DNA of 5,848 nucleotides from the NCBI GenBank assembly GCA_044326505.1, contig JBIRBF010000173.1, positions 1 through 5,848 on the forward strand. Reading direction: 5' to 3'. The notes under the pieces were generated by a model. That model did no database searches. It saw only the letters and a list, made by a program, of their open reading frames with translations, and had not been told where the DNA came from. The stretch is from JACJWR01 sp044326505 (lineage in GTDB: Bacteria; Actinomycetota; Actinomycetes; S36-B12; UBA10799). Within the stretch, counting starts at the first letter, position 1. Every line of letters begins with the position of its first letter. Positions 1 to 5,848 of the stretch are shown here, piece after piece. The translations under genes were made by a program, and so were the position numbers.

Positions 1-217
1 CGCACTCAACACCCAAAGTGGAGACGAACCGTGCAACAGGTCAGGATGTCATCCAGACCGACAGCAAACCTTCCGATAGATGCCCGACTTCGAGGGCCTG
101 GAACTGCGTCCCGTTCCCGCTTGGATTGGTGCTTGGTTGCGCTAGCTGGCCGGCTGAATTCCCTACGGTTGATCGCCTATCGGCATGCGAGTGACGTCAA
201 ATGGTGCCGATCAGGAG
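1..217. other. Non-genic flank with possible gene remnants
   Basis: No convincing intact gene is visible. On the plus strand, frame 3 from position 3 gives a hydrophilic stretch (PKVETNRATGQDVIQTDSKP). Frame 2 from ATG 80 then gives MPDFEGLELRPVPAWIGAWL before a TAG at 143-145. The two pieces would join if one frameshift lay near 75-80, so this may be the 3' end of a decayed gene entering from the left. I recognise no family. An open frame at 31-336 is rich in Arg and has no ribosome binding site, so I do not call it a gene. Confidence 0.25.
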
Positions 218-492
218 CGCCGCACGAGCCCGGACCGCGCGTCGCCGATGCGGCGGGTCTGCCTGGCTGGGACGTCCATCCACGCCTTGCGCGTGGTTTT
301 CGGCGACTCCTTCGAAAGCGTCCCGTGTATGTGTAGGTCGTTGGGGATCGGTGGTCTGAGGTGAATGAGTCGGCTTGGACCGTGCGCGAGGAGACGCCCG
401 GCGACTACGGGCTGGGACTCGGTGGCGGTCTTCTAGTGTCCACGGGCGTCCTCACGCCGACTGGGTGGACGATCGCGCTCAAGGTGTACGTA
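218..492 (+). pseudogene. Decayed gene fragment truncated by the IS
   Basis: Frame 2 from about 218 to 325 has almost only G or C at third codon positions and reads plausibly as protein (MRRVCLAGTSIHALRVVFGD). A switch to frame 1 near 320-337, across a TAG at 334-336, gives a second plausible stretch, VGDRWSEVNESAWTVREETP, then a Gly-rich segment and TGWTIALKVYV. This second frame runs straight into the left end of the insertion sequence and stops inside it at 514-516. A short separate ORF starting at GTG 361 is the alternative. The family is not recognised. The inference is a gene broken by a frameshift and then by the IS; it rests on codon-position bias and readability, not on homology. Confidence 0.3.
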
Positions 493-519
493 GTTGAGTC
501 CCGCATAGTGGTGTAGCGC
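493..519 (+). repeat. IS left terminal inverted repeat
   Basis: The left end begins GTTGAGTCCC and continues to ATAGTGGTGTAGCGC. Aligned against the reverse complement of 1891-1914, the 24 bases 496-519 match at 18 positions, including the block AGTGGTGTAG. It lies about 100 bp upstream of the transposase start. Confidence 0.75.
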
Positions 520-608
520 GGTCGCCTTGCTCGTCCCCGAGTTGGTCGTGGACAGCGAGGCGGTCACCGCGTGATCCTTCGAGTGAACCTTCCACAGCAC
601 CCTCGAAT

Positions 609-612
609 GGAG
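609..612 (+). promoter_or_regulatory. Ribosome binding site of the transposase
   Basis: GGAG sits 8 nt before ATG 621, a good Shine-Dalgarno match and spacing. It supports this start over the internal Met codons. Confidence 0.6.
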
Positions 613-620
613 TCATCACG

Positions 621-1868
621 ATGACCGCACCTCACATTGTCGACCCTGCCGGCCTGCTTGGCGAGGCCCTGGCCGAAGCCAGCCCGGATCTGATGCGCCA
701 GCTCCTGCAGACGATGATCAACGCACTGCTGTCCGCCGACGCCGACGCAGTCGTGGGCGCGGAATGGGGACGCCCGTCCCCGGACCGCACCGCCCAGCGC
801 AACGGCTACCGCCACCGCGGCCTGGACACCCGGGTGGGCACCATCGACGTGGCCATCCCGAAGCTGCGCACCGGCAGCTACTTCCCCGAGTGGCTGCTGG
901 AGCGCCGCAAGCGCGCGGAGTCGGCGCTGATCACCGTGGTGGCCGACTGCTACCTCGCCGGGGTGTCCACCCGGCGGATGGACAAGCTGGTCAAGACCCT
1001 CGGCATCGACGGACTGTCGAAGTCGCAGGTGTCACGGATGGCCGCCGACCTCGACACGATCGTGGAGGACTTCCGCCACCGTCCCCTCGGCGGGGCGGGG
1101 CCGTTCACCTTCGTCACCGCCGACGCGCTGACCATGAAGGTGCGCGAGGGCGGCCGCGTCGTCAACGCGGTGGTGCTGCTGGCCACCGGCGTCAACAACG
1201 ACGGGCACCGCGAGGTGCTCGGGATGCGCGTGGCCACCAGCGAGACCGGGGCGGCCTGGAACGAGTTCCTCGCCGACCTGGTGGCCCGGGGCCTGACCGG
1301 GGTCCGCCTGGTCACCAGCGACGCCCACCCCGGCCTGGTCGAGGCGATCGCGGCGAACCTGCCCGGCGCCAGCTGGCAAAGGTGCAGGACCCACTACGCG
1401 GTCAACCTGATGGCGGTGACCCCCAAGGGCATGTGGCCGGCCGTCAAGGCGATGCTGCACAGCGTCTACGACCAGCCCGACGCAGCTGCGGTGCACGCCC
1501 AGTTCGACCGGCTGCTGGACTACGTCGACGGCAAGCTGCCCGAGGTGTTCGACCACCTCGACGCCGCCCGCGCCGACCTGCTGTCCTTCACCGCCTTCCC
1601 CAAGCAGGTGTGGACCCAGATCTGGTCCAACAACCCCACCGAGCGGCTGAACAAGGAGATCCGGCGGCGCACCGACTCGGTGGGCATCTTCCCCACCCGC
1701 GGGGCCGTCGTCCGCCTCGTCGGCGCCGTCCTGGCCGAGCAGACCGACGAATGGGCGGAGGGCCGCCGCTACCTCGGACTCGACGTCCTCGCACGCTCCC
1801 GCATGAGCCTCATCCCCGCCACCGAACCCGAGATCGGAGCTGACCACCTACCATCCCTGACCGCCTGA
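621..1868 (+). CDS. IS256-family (Mutator-type) transposase, IS1081-like
   Basis: This DDE transposase cuts and joins the ends of its own IS. At 415 residues it is the usual family length and appears complete, with no frameshift. It closely resembles, from memory, the M. tuberculosis IS1081 transposase across its length, for example QRNGYRHR (60-66), VAIPKLR.GSYFP (77-89) and LSKSQVS (132-138). The catalytic triad can be placed at D168 (TADAL), D234 (TSDAH) and E341 (NNPTERLN). The family C/H motif is present as CRTHYAVN, with C255 and H258, and the conserved C-terminal helix contains VGAVLAEQ.DEW. The N-terminal third should bind the terminal repeats. An SD sequence 8 nt upstream supports ATG 621. 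It is the only gene of the element and nothing suggests loss of activity. Confidence 0.96.
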   Translation: MTAPHIVDPAGLLGEALAEASPDLMRQLLQTMINALLSADADAVVGAEWGRPSPDRTAQRNGYRHRGLDTRVGTIDVAIPKLRTGSYFPEWLLERRKRAESALITVVADCYLAGVSTRRMDKLVKTLGIDGLSKSQVSRMAADLDTIVEDFRHRPLGGAGPFTFVTADALTMKVREGGRVVNAVVLLATGVNNDGHREVLGMRVATSETGAAWNEFLADLVARGLTGVRLVTSDAHPGLVEAIAANLPGASWQRCRTHYAVNLMAVTPKGMWPAVKAMLHSVYDQPDAAAVHAQFDRLLDYVDGKLPEVFDHLDAARADLLSFTAFPKQVWTQIWSNNPTERLNKEIRRRTDSVGIFPTRGAVVRLVGAVLAEQTDEWAEGRRYLGLDVLARSRMSLIPATEPEIGADHLPSLTA

Positions 1869-1890
1869 CCACCCCACGCAGGAACACGCA

Positions 1891-1919
1891 GCACTACACC
1901 ACTCCAAGGGACTTGACCC
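1891..1919 (-). repeat. IS right terminal inverted repeat
   Basis: Read on the minus strand this begins GGGTCAAGTCCCTTGGAG and continues TGGTGTAGTGC. It begins 22 nt after the transposase stop codon and pairs imperfectly with the left end at 493-519. The outermost two to five bases are uncertain because no target duplication marks the boundary. Confidence 0.75.
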
Positions 1920-2059
1920 GGATGCCTGACCCATTGCCTTTAGTACCTGTGATCAAACTCTTCGGCGCCGACTCCTCAAGGCACCTGGCGCACCTCCAGT
2001 GACCCGCTCGCCACTCCCTGTAATGCACGCTATCACCGCTGTTCGTGCTTGAGAGCGAT
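1920..2059. other. Right flank of the IS, no gene recognised
   Basis: Nothing here is a convincing gene. A short plus-strand frame from ATG 1922 to a TGA ending at 2002 gives 26 residues (begins MPDPLPLVPVIKLFG). It has no ribosome binding site and only weak codon bias. It could be the other side of whatever the IS interrupted, but without a target duplication this cannot be argued. On the minus strand a similar short frame (VIACITGSGERVTGG) ends within the region. Both are probably chance. Confidence 0.3.
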
Positions 2060-2158
2060 GAATGGCCGTTGAATCCGACTCTAGGGCGAAGAATCTCCGG
2101 CCTCAGAGGTTGCGAACCGCAACGATTCCTTCGTCAAGGGCGATTCACCCGAATGGCC
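2060..2158. repeat. Palindromic mini-element with 8-bp flanking repeats (candidate)
   Basis: An 83-bp segment (2068-2150) lies between two copies of GAATGGCC (2060-2067 and 2151-2158). Inside, three inverted-repeat arms nest: TGAATC 2070-2075 with GATTCA 2142-2147; CGAAGAATC 2087-2095 with GATTCCTTCG 2124-2133, one bulged base; and GTTGCG 2109-2114 with CGCAAC 2118-2123 around a 3-nt loop. The outer ends resemble those of the IS 150 bp away: GTTGAATCC against GTTGAGTCC on the left, and GGGTGAATCGCCCTTG against GGGTCAAGTCCCTTG on the right (minus strand). This fits a miniature derivative of an IS256-type element with an 8-bp target duplication. It could instead be a structured terminator of the minus-strand operon ending at 2219, although it has no T-tract. 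Confidence 0.4.
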
Positions 2159-2218
2159 TATCAAGTACGCCCGAACGCCAGCTCCGGCCAACGCCAAACC
2201 CGGACACGCTCGCTGGCC

Positions 2219-2896
2219 CTAGGCTTTGACCCCCGACCACACCAGCAGCACGGCGAAGAAGACCAGAATCCCCGCATTGATCGCGGCCTTATGCACAGTC
2301 GTGAACGTGTTGAGCCGATCCAGCGCCCCAGTCGCGTGCGATCCGAACGCAGTCACTCCCACCACCGGAACGAGCAACGGCAAGGATGCGAACACCCCCA
2401 GCATCACCGCGGCCGCCACCTTGGCCGAATCCGGCGCCTGCGACACGGTCACGACATGGGCCCCGGCGAGGATCATCACAAGCGTGGAGGCGTTCCCGAG
2501 CATCACCAGGGCGCCGACACCGACGAAGTCGATCGTGCGCGCGGTCGCCAGCCTCTTCTGCCACTTGCTAGAGCCACTGGGCGGCCCGGCCTTCCGGGCA
2601 CGAAGCAGCTGCCGCGCCGCCAACAACAACAACACTGCAGCCGCCGTCAGCTTCACCACCCGCGACATCGTGGACTGGTGCCCGGAATCGGCGTCGTTGA
2701 GATTGCCCAGCACGGTGACGCTCAGGAACACGAAGACAACTGTGAACAGCACGCCGCCAAGGGCGAACGCCCAGGCACGGGCGAGCGGCTTCTGCCCGCC
2801 GGCAAGGATGAGTACGACGACTGTGAGCACGGTCGGGCTGATGGCCGCGGCGATTGCGAAAGGCAGAACCTGCGTCAGCAGATCATTCACGTACAC
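2219..2896 (-). CDS. GAP family (Sap/SfLAP-like) six-helix membrane protein
   Basis: The protein is 225 residues and very hydrophobic, with six likely membrane helices at about 8-32, 42-66, 78-98, 122-150, 158-184 and 205-222. A basic loop (ARKAGPPSGSSKWQKR, about 100-115) separates the two halves. The opening LPFAIAAAISPTVLTVVVLI and a second-half opening with GVGALVMLGNASTLVMILAG are typical of the GAP family, whose mycobacterial members help move lipids such as glycopeptidolipid or sulfolipid to the surface. That family belongs to the LysE transporter superfamily. The substrate here is unknown. The start is GTG 2896 or GTG 2890; neither has a clear Shine-Dalgarno sequence. It begins 48 nt after the stop of the nickel permease on the same strand, so it is probably translated from the same message. 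That context allows a role in metal export or homeostasis instead of lipid transport. Confidence 0.82.
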   Translation of the reverse strand: MYVNDLLTQVLPFAIAAAISPTVLTVVVLILAGGQKPLARAWAFALGGVLFTVVFVFLSVTVLGNLNDADSGHQSTMSRVVKLTAAAVLLLLAARQLLRARKAGPPSGSSKWQKRLATARTIDFVGVGALVMLGNASTLVMILAGAHVVTVSQAPDSAKVAAAVMLGVFASLPLLVPVVGVTAFGSHATGALDRLNTFTTVHKAAINAGILVFFAVLLVWSGVKA

Positions 2897-2944
2897 AAGT
2901 CTGGCACCGGTGAGCGGCAGATGTCCCCCGTCCTGCGCGGACCG

Positions 2945-4060
2945 TCATTCCGCTGTCGCCGACCCCGGCGTCCAACGGCGGTCGAAACCGCCGACTTTCC
3001 ACGCGACGACCGCCACCGCCCACGTCACCACGAACACGCCGACGATCACGAACCCGATGTCATCCAGATTGATCGACGCCACCCACGCCAAAGGGCCCGA
3101 CGAGGCGCCCGCCTCGACGGCGACGAGCGAGAGAATCTCGATCAGCCCGATCACCAGCGCCACGAACACCGAGAGCGCCGTGACGACGATGTTGTAGAAC
3201 AGCTTGCGCATGGGGTGTGCGAAGGCCCACCCGTAGGCGACGTTCATGAAAGCGCCGTCGATCGTGTCAAGGAGCGTCATTCCTGCCGCGAACAAGACGG
3301 GCAGCACGAGGATGGCGTACCAGGGCAGCGCCAGGGCGGCCGCTCCGCCGGCCAGCACGAGCAGGGCGATCTCCGTCGCCGTGTCGAAACCGAGGCCGAA
3401 GAGCACACCGAGCGGGTACATGTCGCGCGGTCGGCGTATCGCCTTGGACACCCCGCGCAGGATGCGGGCCAGGAACCCGCGGCTATCCAGATGCGCGTCC
3501 AGGGTGGCCTCGTCGACCTCACCGGAACGCACGCCGCGGAACAATCGCAAGATACGCAGCAGGATCACCAGGTTGATCAGCCCGATGGCCAGCAGGAAGA
3601 ACCCCGACACCGCCGTGCCCACGAAGCCGAAGAAGGTTTGCAGCGTCGACGACGCATCGGCGACCTGGCCGACGAGCGCCCTGACCCCCAGCGACAGCAG
3701 CAGGACCAGCGCGAACACCACGCTGGCGTGACCCAGTGCGAACCAGAAGCCCACCGAGACCGGCGTCTGCCCCTCGGCCATGAGCTTGCGGGTGGTGTTG
3801 TCGATCGCCGCAATGTGGTCAGCGTCGAACGCGTGGCGCATGCCCAGCGTGAACGCGGTGACGCCGAGCCCGATGCCGAAGACGCCGGCGGCCCCCAGGT
3901 CGTAACGGGCCGGCGCCACGACGCCGATCAGCAGGCCCCAGCCGACGATGTTGAGCAGGGCGATGAACCCGCCCATGGCTGCGATGGTGAGCCACTCCCG
4001 GCGCCCGAGTCGGAACCCGCCTGAGCGGAGCGCCGGCTCGGCGCTGGTCGGCGTGGTCAC
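2945..4060 (-). CDS. Nickel/cobalt permease, NiCoT (HoxN/NixA/HupN) family
   Basis: This inner-membrane permease should import Ni2+ and/or Co2+ for enzymes such as urease, hydrogenase or B12-dependent enzymes. Numbered from GTG 4060 (371 residues), it has about eight membrane helices. It carries the family signature RHAFDADHIAAIDN (75-88), with H76, D81 and H82 forming the metal-binding HX4DH motif in helix 2. Other signatures are GFWFALGHASVV (104-115), LGFDTATE (223-230) and GMTLLDTIDGAFM (260-272). A charged cytoplasmic loop (about 170-215) separates the halves. An in-frame ATG at 4090 would add 10 residues, but it has no Shine-Dalgarno sequence and overlaps the operator-like dyad. GTG 4060 lies 7 nt after a TANNNT element, as in leaderless actinobacterial genes, so I prefer it. 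The first gene of a likely operon with the GAP protein. Nickel versus cobalt preference cannot be read from sequence. Confidence 0.93.
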   Translation of the reverse strand: MTTPTSAEPALRSGGFRLGRREWLTIAAMGGFIALLNIVGWGLLIGVVAPARYDLGAAGVFGIGLGVTAFTLGMRHAFDADHIAAIDNTTRKLMAEGQTPVSVGFWFALGHASVVFALVLLLSLGVRALVGQVADASSTLQTFFGFVGTAVSGFFLLAIGLINLVILLRILRLFRGVRSGEVDEATLDAHLDSRGFLARILRGVSKAIRRPRDMYPLGVLFGLGFDTATEIALLVLAGGAAALALPWYAILVLPVLFAAGMTLLDTIDGAFMNVAYGWAFAHPMRKLFYNIVVTALSVFVALVIGLIEILSLVAVEAGASSGPLAWVASINLDDIGFVIVGVFVVTWAVAVVAWKVGGFDRRWTPGSATAE

Positions 4061-4067
4061 ACGAGCG

Positions 4068-4073
4068 AGACTA
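4068..4073 (-). promoter_or_regulatory. -10 element of the nickel permease promoter
   Basis: Read on the minus strand, TAGTCT matches the actinobacterial TANNNT -10 pattern. Exactly 7 nt (CGCTCGT) separate it from GTG 4060, so transcription starting at that G would give a leaderless mRNA. No -35 match is claimed; the operator-like dyad lies immediately upstream and would cover the -10 to -35 region. Confidence 0.5.
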
Positions 4074-4091
4074 ATGCAAAACGTTCGCATT
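4073..4091. promoter_or_regulatory. Nur-box-like operator of the nickel permease operon
   Basis: AATGCAAAACGTTCGCATT is a 19-bp imperfect dyad with perfect 5-bp outer arms (AATGC/GCATT) and inner AA/TT pairs. Its core TGCAA-AACGT-TCGCA (4075-4089) differs by one base from the Streptomyces Nur consensus tGCaa-N5-ttGCa. Nur is the nickel-sensing Fur-family repressor of nickel uptake genes. The site overlaps the inferred -10 element by one base and lies directly before a nickel permease, as expected for nickel-dependent repression. Other Fur-family (Zur) or SmtB/ArsR-type metal sensors also bind AT-rich dyads, so the regulator's identity is inference. Confidence 0.6.
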
Positions 4092-4113
4092 TAGGCCGTG
4101 CGAGGGGCGGAGC

Positions 4114-4538
4114 TCAATCCGGCAGCCGCGCGTCGGCCCACCAGGCCGGCGGATCGAGCAGGGCCGACATGGGCGAGCGGCACGCCGCCCTTGCGGGCGA
4201 AGACCGAGGCAGACGACGCTGCGCCCGTTGTTGTCCGAGCGGTAGCCGACCGAGCCGTTCAGGATGTGGTTCGCCGGAAACGACGACACCTGCACCGCGT
4301 TGCGGTCGTGCACCGTCGCGGTGCGGTCCCAGGGCACCTCGGTTGTGGGCATGTAGGCGCCGGACTGCCCGGGATGGCCGTGCAGGGACCGCATTTTCCG
4401 CGCGTGCGCGGCGGCCAGGTCGGTCATGTCGTTGATGTCGGTCGTCGTCGGCGTTCGATGGCCGATTCCGGCCCCGAAGATCGGACAGCAAGCCGACGCG
4501 TGGACTGGCCCGGTCGAGGCGAGTGAGAGGCGCTCCAC
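4114..4538 (-). pseudogene. Frameshifted remnant of an unidentified gene
   Basis: On the minus strand, one frame from about 4450 to 4205 is strongly coding by third-position G/C and reads naturally (MTDLAAAHARKMRSLHGHPG, then VPWDRTATVHDRNAV and ILNGSVGYRSDNNGRSVV). Near 4205 the coding character passes to another frame (VFARKGGVPLAHV). Near 4170 it passes to a third (MSALLDPPAWWADARLPD), which ends in TGA at about 4114. At least two frameshifts are therefore implied, unless the sequence has errors. Each separate frame stays open, so annotation programs may call any one of them as a hypothetical protein. The spacing of conserved-looking pieces faintly recalls the C-terminal part of serine D-Ala-D-Ala carboxypeptidases, but no KTG motif is present and I do not assign it. 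The 5' part is missing; it abuts the diguanylate cyclase stop at 4560. Confidence 0.5.
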
Positions 4539-4559
4539 GCCCCATGCAGGGCACGAGGG

Positions 4560-5848
4560 TCATTCGGCAGCGACGACCCTGTTGCCGCCGGCCGCTTTGG
4601 CCCGGTACATGGCGCGGTCGGCGCGGGCGATGAGCTCGTCGGCGTCCTCCCCGCGGCGCAGGATGGTGACGCCAATGCTCACCAGCGGGCGGTAGGTGAG
4701 GCCGTCATGCTCATGCGGTTCGGCACAGTGCTGGCGTACCTTCTCGGCCACATCCACTGCGGATTCGAGCCCGTGGACGCCTGGCAGAATCAGGAGGAAC
4801 TCGTCTCCGCCGAGGCGGGCGACCAGGTCATCGGCGCGCAGCAGCCCCCGGATGTGGGTGCCCACTGTCCGCAGGACGAAGTCGCCCATCTGGTGGCCGT
4901 GGGTGTCGTTGATGTCTTTGAACCCGTCCAGGTCGCAAAACGCCACCGCGACGTCGTGCCCGGTGCGGGGGCGCTGGCCGAGCATGGCGTTGAGCGTGTC
5001 GAAGACGGCCTCGCGGTTGAGCAGACCCGTCAGGCCGTCGTGGCGGGCGCGCCGGTTCATTTCCCGGACCGCCTGGTGCCGTTCGGTGACGTCGCGCCAG
5101 GTGAAGCTGAGCGCATCGCCGACACCCAAGCCCCGGATGTCGTAGCGGCGCTCGGAGCCGAGAATCTCGTGCGGGTAGGCGTAGTCGTCGAGCACCAGCG
5201 GCACACCCTCGTCGAGGGCGTGGGCGTAGAGGGCGAGCATGCCCGAACCGGCCTGGCCGGGCAGCAGGTCGAGTAGGCGTGCACCGATCAATTCGCCGTG
5301 CGGCATGTGCATGTAGTCGCACGCAGCGTCGTTGGCGTCGGCGTAGATGAAATCGACAATGTCGCCCTGGGGGTCCCGCACGGCCTGCAGCAGGACGTGG
5401 GGGTCCAAGAGGGAGTCCAGGATCGCTTGTCGCCGTGCCTCCCGGTCCTGCGCTTCCGTGCGCGCCGCGACGAGCTCGGTGACGTCGCGCAAGCCCACCA
5501 CGACCCCCTGCGGCGTGCCGTCGGCATCGACCAGGGCCTGCCCCTTGCCGCTGAACCAGCGATAGACGCCCGCGGCCGTGCGCAACTCGATCAGATAGTC
5601 CTCCGTCGGGACCGGGTCGGTTCCGCCCTCGTAGAACGGCGCCTGGTCCGGCTGCAGGTCGGCGGCGACCTCGGGCCGCATGAGCTCGGTCAGCCGCATG
5701 CCGAGCATCTCCTCGGCACTGCGCCCGAGTGCATCACGCGCGTTCGGGGAAACCCAGGTCAGGCGCCGCTCGGCATCGGTCCTGATGACCAGGTCGGAGG
5801 CGTTCTCCGCCAACAGCCGAAGCTGTCTCTCGAGGTCATCGCGCACCA
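4560..5848 (-). CDS. PAS-PAS-GGDEF diguanylate cyclase, possibly 5'-partial
   Basis: This signalling enzyme should make cyclic di-GMP from two GTP in response to a signal sensed by PAS domains. Numbered from GTG 5846 (428 residues visible), PAS 1 spans about 7-125 and ends in GVVVGLRDVTEL. PAS 2 spans about 138-255 and ends in LSFTWRDVTERHQ. The GGDEF domain is about 265-428. It has the opening HDGLTGLLNR (269-278), metal-binding D305 in CDLDGFKDIND, and the catalytic loop RLGGDEF (GGDEF at 346-350), all intact. An RxxD inhibitory site (R337-D340) lies exactly five residues before GGDEF, predicting feedback inhibition by c-di-GMP. No EAL domain or membrane helix is visible, so this part is cytoplasmic. 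The frame is open to the window edge, so GTG 5846 may be internal and further sensor or membrane domains may precede it. No cofactor ligand is identifiable in the PAS domains. Confidence 0.93.
   Translation of the reverse strand, partial: VRDDLERQLRLLAENASDLVIRTDAERRLTWVSPNARDALGRSAEEMLGMRLTELMRPEVAADLQPDQAPFYEGGTDPVPTEDYLIELRTAAGVYRWFSGKGQALVDADGTPQGVVVGLRDVTELVAARTEAQDREARRQAILDSLLDPHVLLQAVRDPQGDIVDFIYADANDAACDYMHMPHGELIGARLLDLLPGQAGSGMLALYAHALDEGVPLVLDDYAYPHEILGSERRYDIRGLGVGDALSFTWRDVTERHQAVREMNRRARHDGLTGLLNREAVFDTLNAMLGQRPRTGHDVAVAFCDLDGFKDINDTHGHQMGDFVLRTVGTHIRGLLRADDLVARLGGDEFLLILPGVHGLESAVDVAEKVRQHCAEPHEHDGLTYRPLVSIGVTILRRGEDADELIARADRAMYRAKAAGGNRVVAAE

Larger units (their letters stand above)
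493..1919 (+). mobile_element. IS256-family insertion sequence, IS1081-like, complete
   Basis: The element is about 1.43 kb, normal for the IS256 family, and carries a single intact transposase bounded by imperfect terminal inverted repeats at about 493-519 and 1891-1919. The two ends share AGTCCC near the tip and AGTGGTGTAG further in. The exact tips are uncertain by a few bases. IS256-family elements normally duplicate 8-9 bp of target, but no such repeat can be seen: the left flank ends TGTACGTA and the right flank begins GGATGCCT. The copy may have recombined with another copy, lost flanking DNA, or be older than its intact transposase suggests. Confidence 0.85.

Noticed and set aside
31..336. 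101-codon plus-strand frame near the left edge
   Set aside because: No ribosome binding site, Arg-rich random-looking protein, and third-position G/C bias in part of it favours another frame.
764..1843. 359-codon plus-strand frame overlapping the transposase
   Set aside because: Pro/Arg/Gly-rich composition is typical of a shifted frame in GC-rich DNA; the 621-1868 frame carries all transposase motifs.
1032..1847. 271-codon minus-strand frame inside the transposase
   Set aside because: Antisense frame with no recognisable motif or ribosome binding site; explained by codon bias of the transposase.
2207..2229. Small palindrome GCCCTAGGC at the end of the GAP gene as a terminator
   Set aside because: The arms are only a few base pairs, it overlaps the stop codon and no T-tract follows.
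2045..4024. 659-codon plus-strand open frame
   Set aside because: It lies opposite the nickel permease and GAP genes, spells low-complexity hydrophilic sequence rich in H, R, Q, D and E, and has no family motif. It is the antisense shadow of two GC-rich membrane protein genes.
4098..4526. 142-codon plus-strand frame
   Set aside because: It is opposite the better coding signal of the minus-strand remnant and overlaps the nickel operator region; composition is Arg/Ala-rich without motifs.
1..5848. CRISPR array, tRNA, rRNA or cobalamin riboswitch
   Set aside because: No regularly spaced repeats, cloverleaf, rRNA-like stretch or B12-box was seen, including the leader of the nickel/cobalt permease, which is too short for a riboswitch if the start is at 4060.

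Overview
This is a high-GC actinobacterial window, most likely from a Mycobacterium or close relative. The basis is a transposase that reads like the mycobacterial IS1081 type, a GAP/Sap-type six-helix membrane protein typical of mycobacteria, strong G/C preference at third codon positions, and a leaderless-type promoter. No species can be named from this sequence alone.

Layout. Positions 1-492 contain no intact gene, only short stretches with coding character in shifting frames. These look like decayed genes, and the last one is cut by an insertion sequence. Positions 493-1919 are a complete IS256-family element: imperfect terminal inverted repeats and one intact 415-residue DDE transposase. 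Positions 1920-2218 have no gene. They hold an 83-bp imperfect palindrome flanked by an 8-bp direct repeat, which could be a miniature mobile element or a structured 3' end for the neighbouring operon.

The rest of the window reads on the minus strand. A NiCoT-family nickel/cobalt permease (stop 2945, start 4060 or 4090) is followed 48 nt downstream by a GAP-family membrane protein (2896 to 2219), so the two probably form an operon. Just upstream of the permease is a 19-bp dyad containing TGCAA-N5-TCGCA. This is one base from the Nur (nickel-responsive Fur-family repressor) box known from Streptomyces. A TANNNT -10 element follows it, placed to start a leaderless transcript at GTG 4060. The arrangement suggests nickel-repressed expression of a nickel uptake gene plus a co-transcribed membrane partner.

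Upstream, 4114-4538 holds a gene remnant with at least two apparent frameshifts. At the right edge (4560-5848) is a PAS-PAS-GGDEF diguanylate cyclase with an intact active site and a product-inhibition site; its N-terminus may lie outside the window.

The most rewarding items are the Nur-like operator with its leaderless promoter, the NicO-GAP pairing, and the palindromic mini-element whose ends resemble those of the neighbouring IS.
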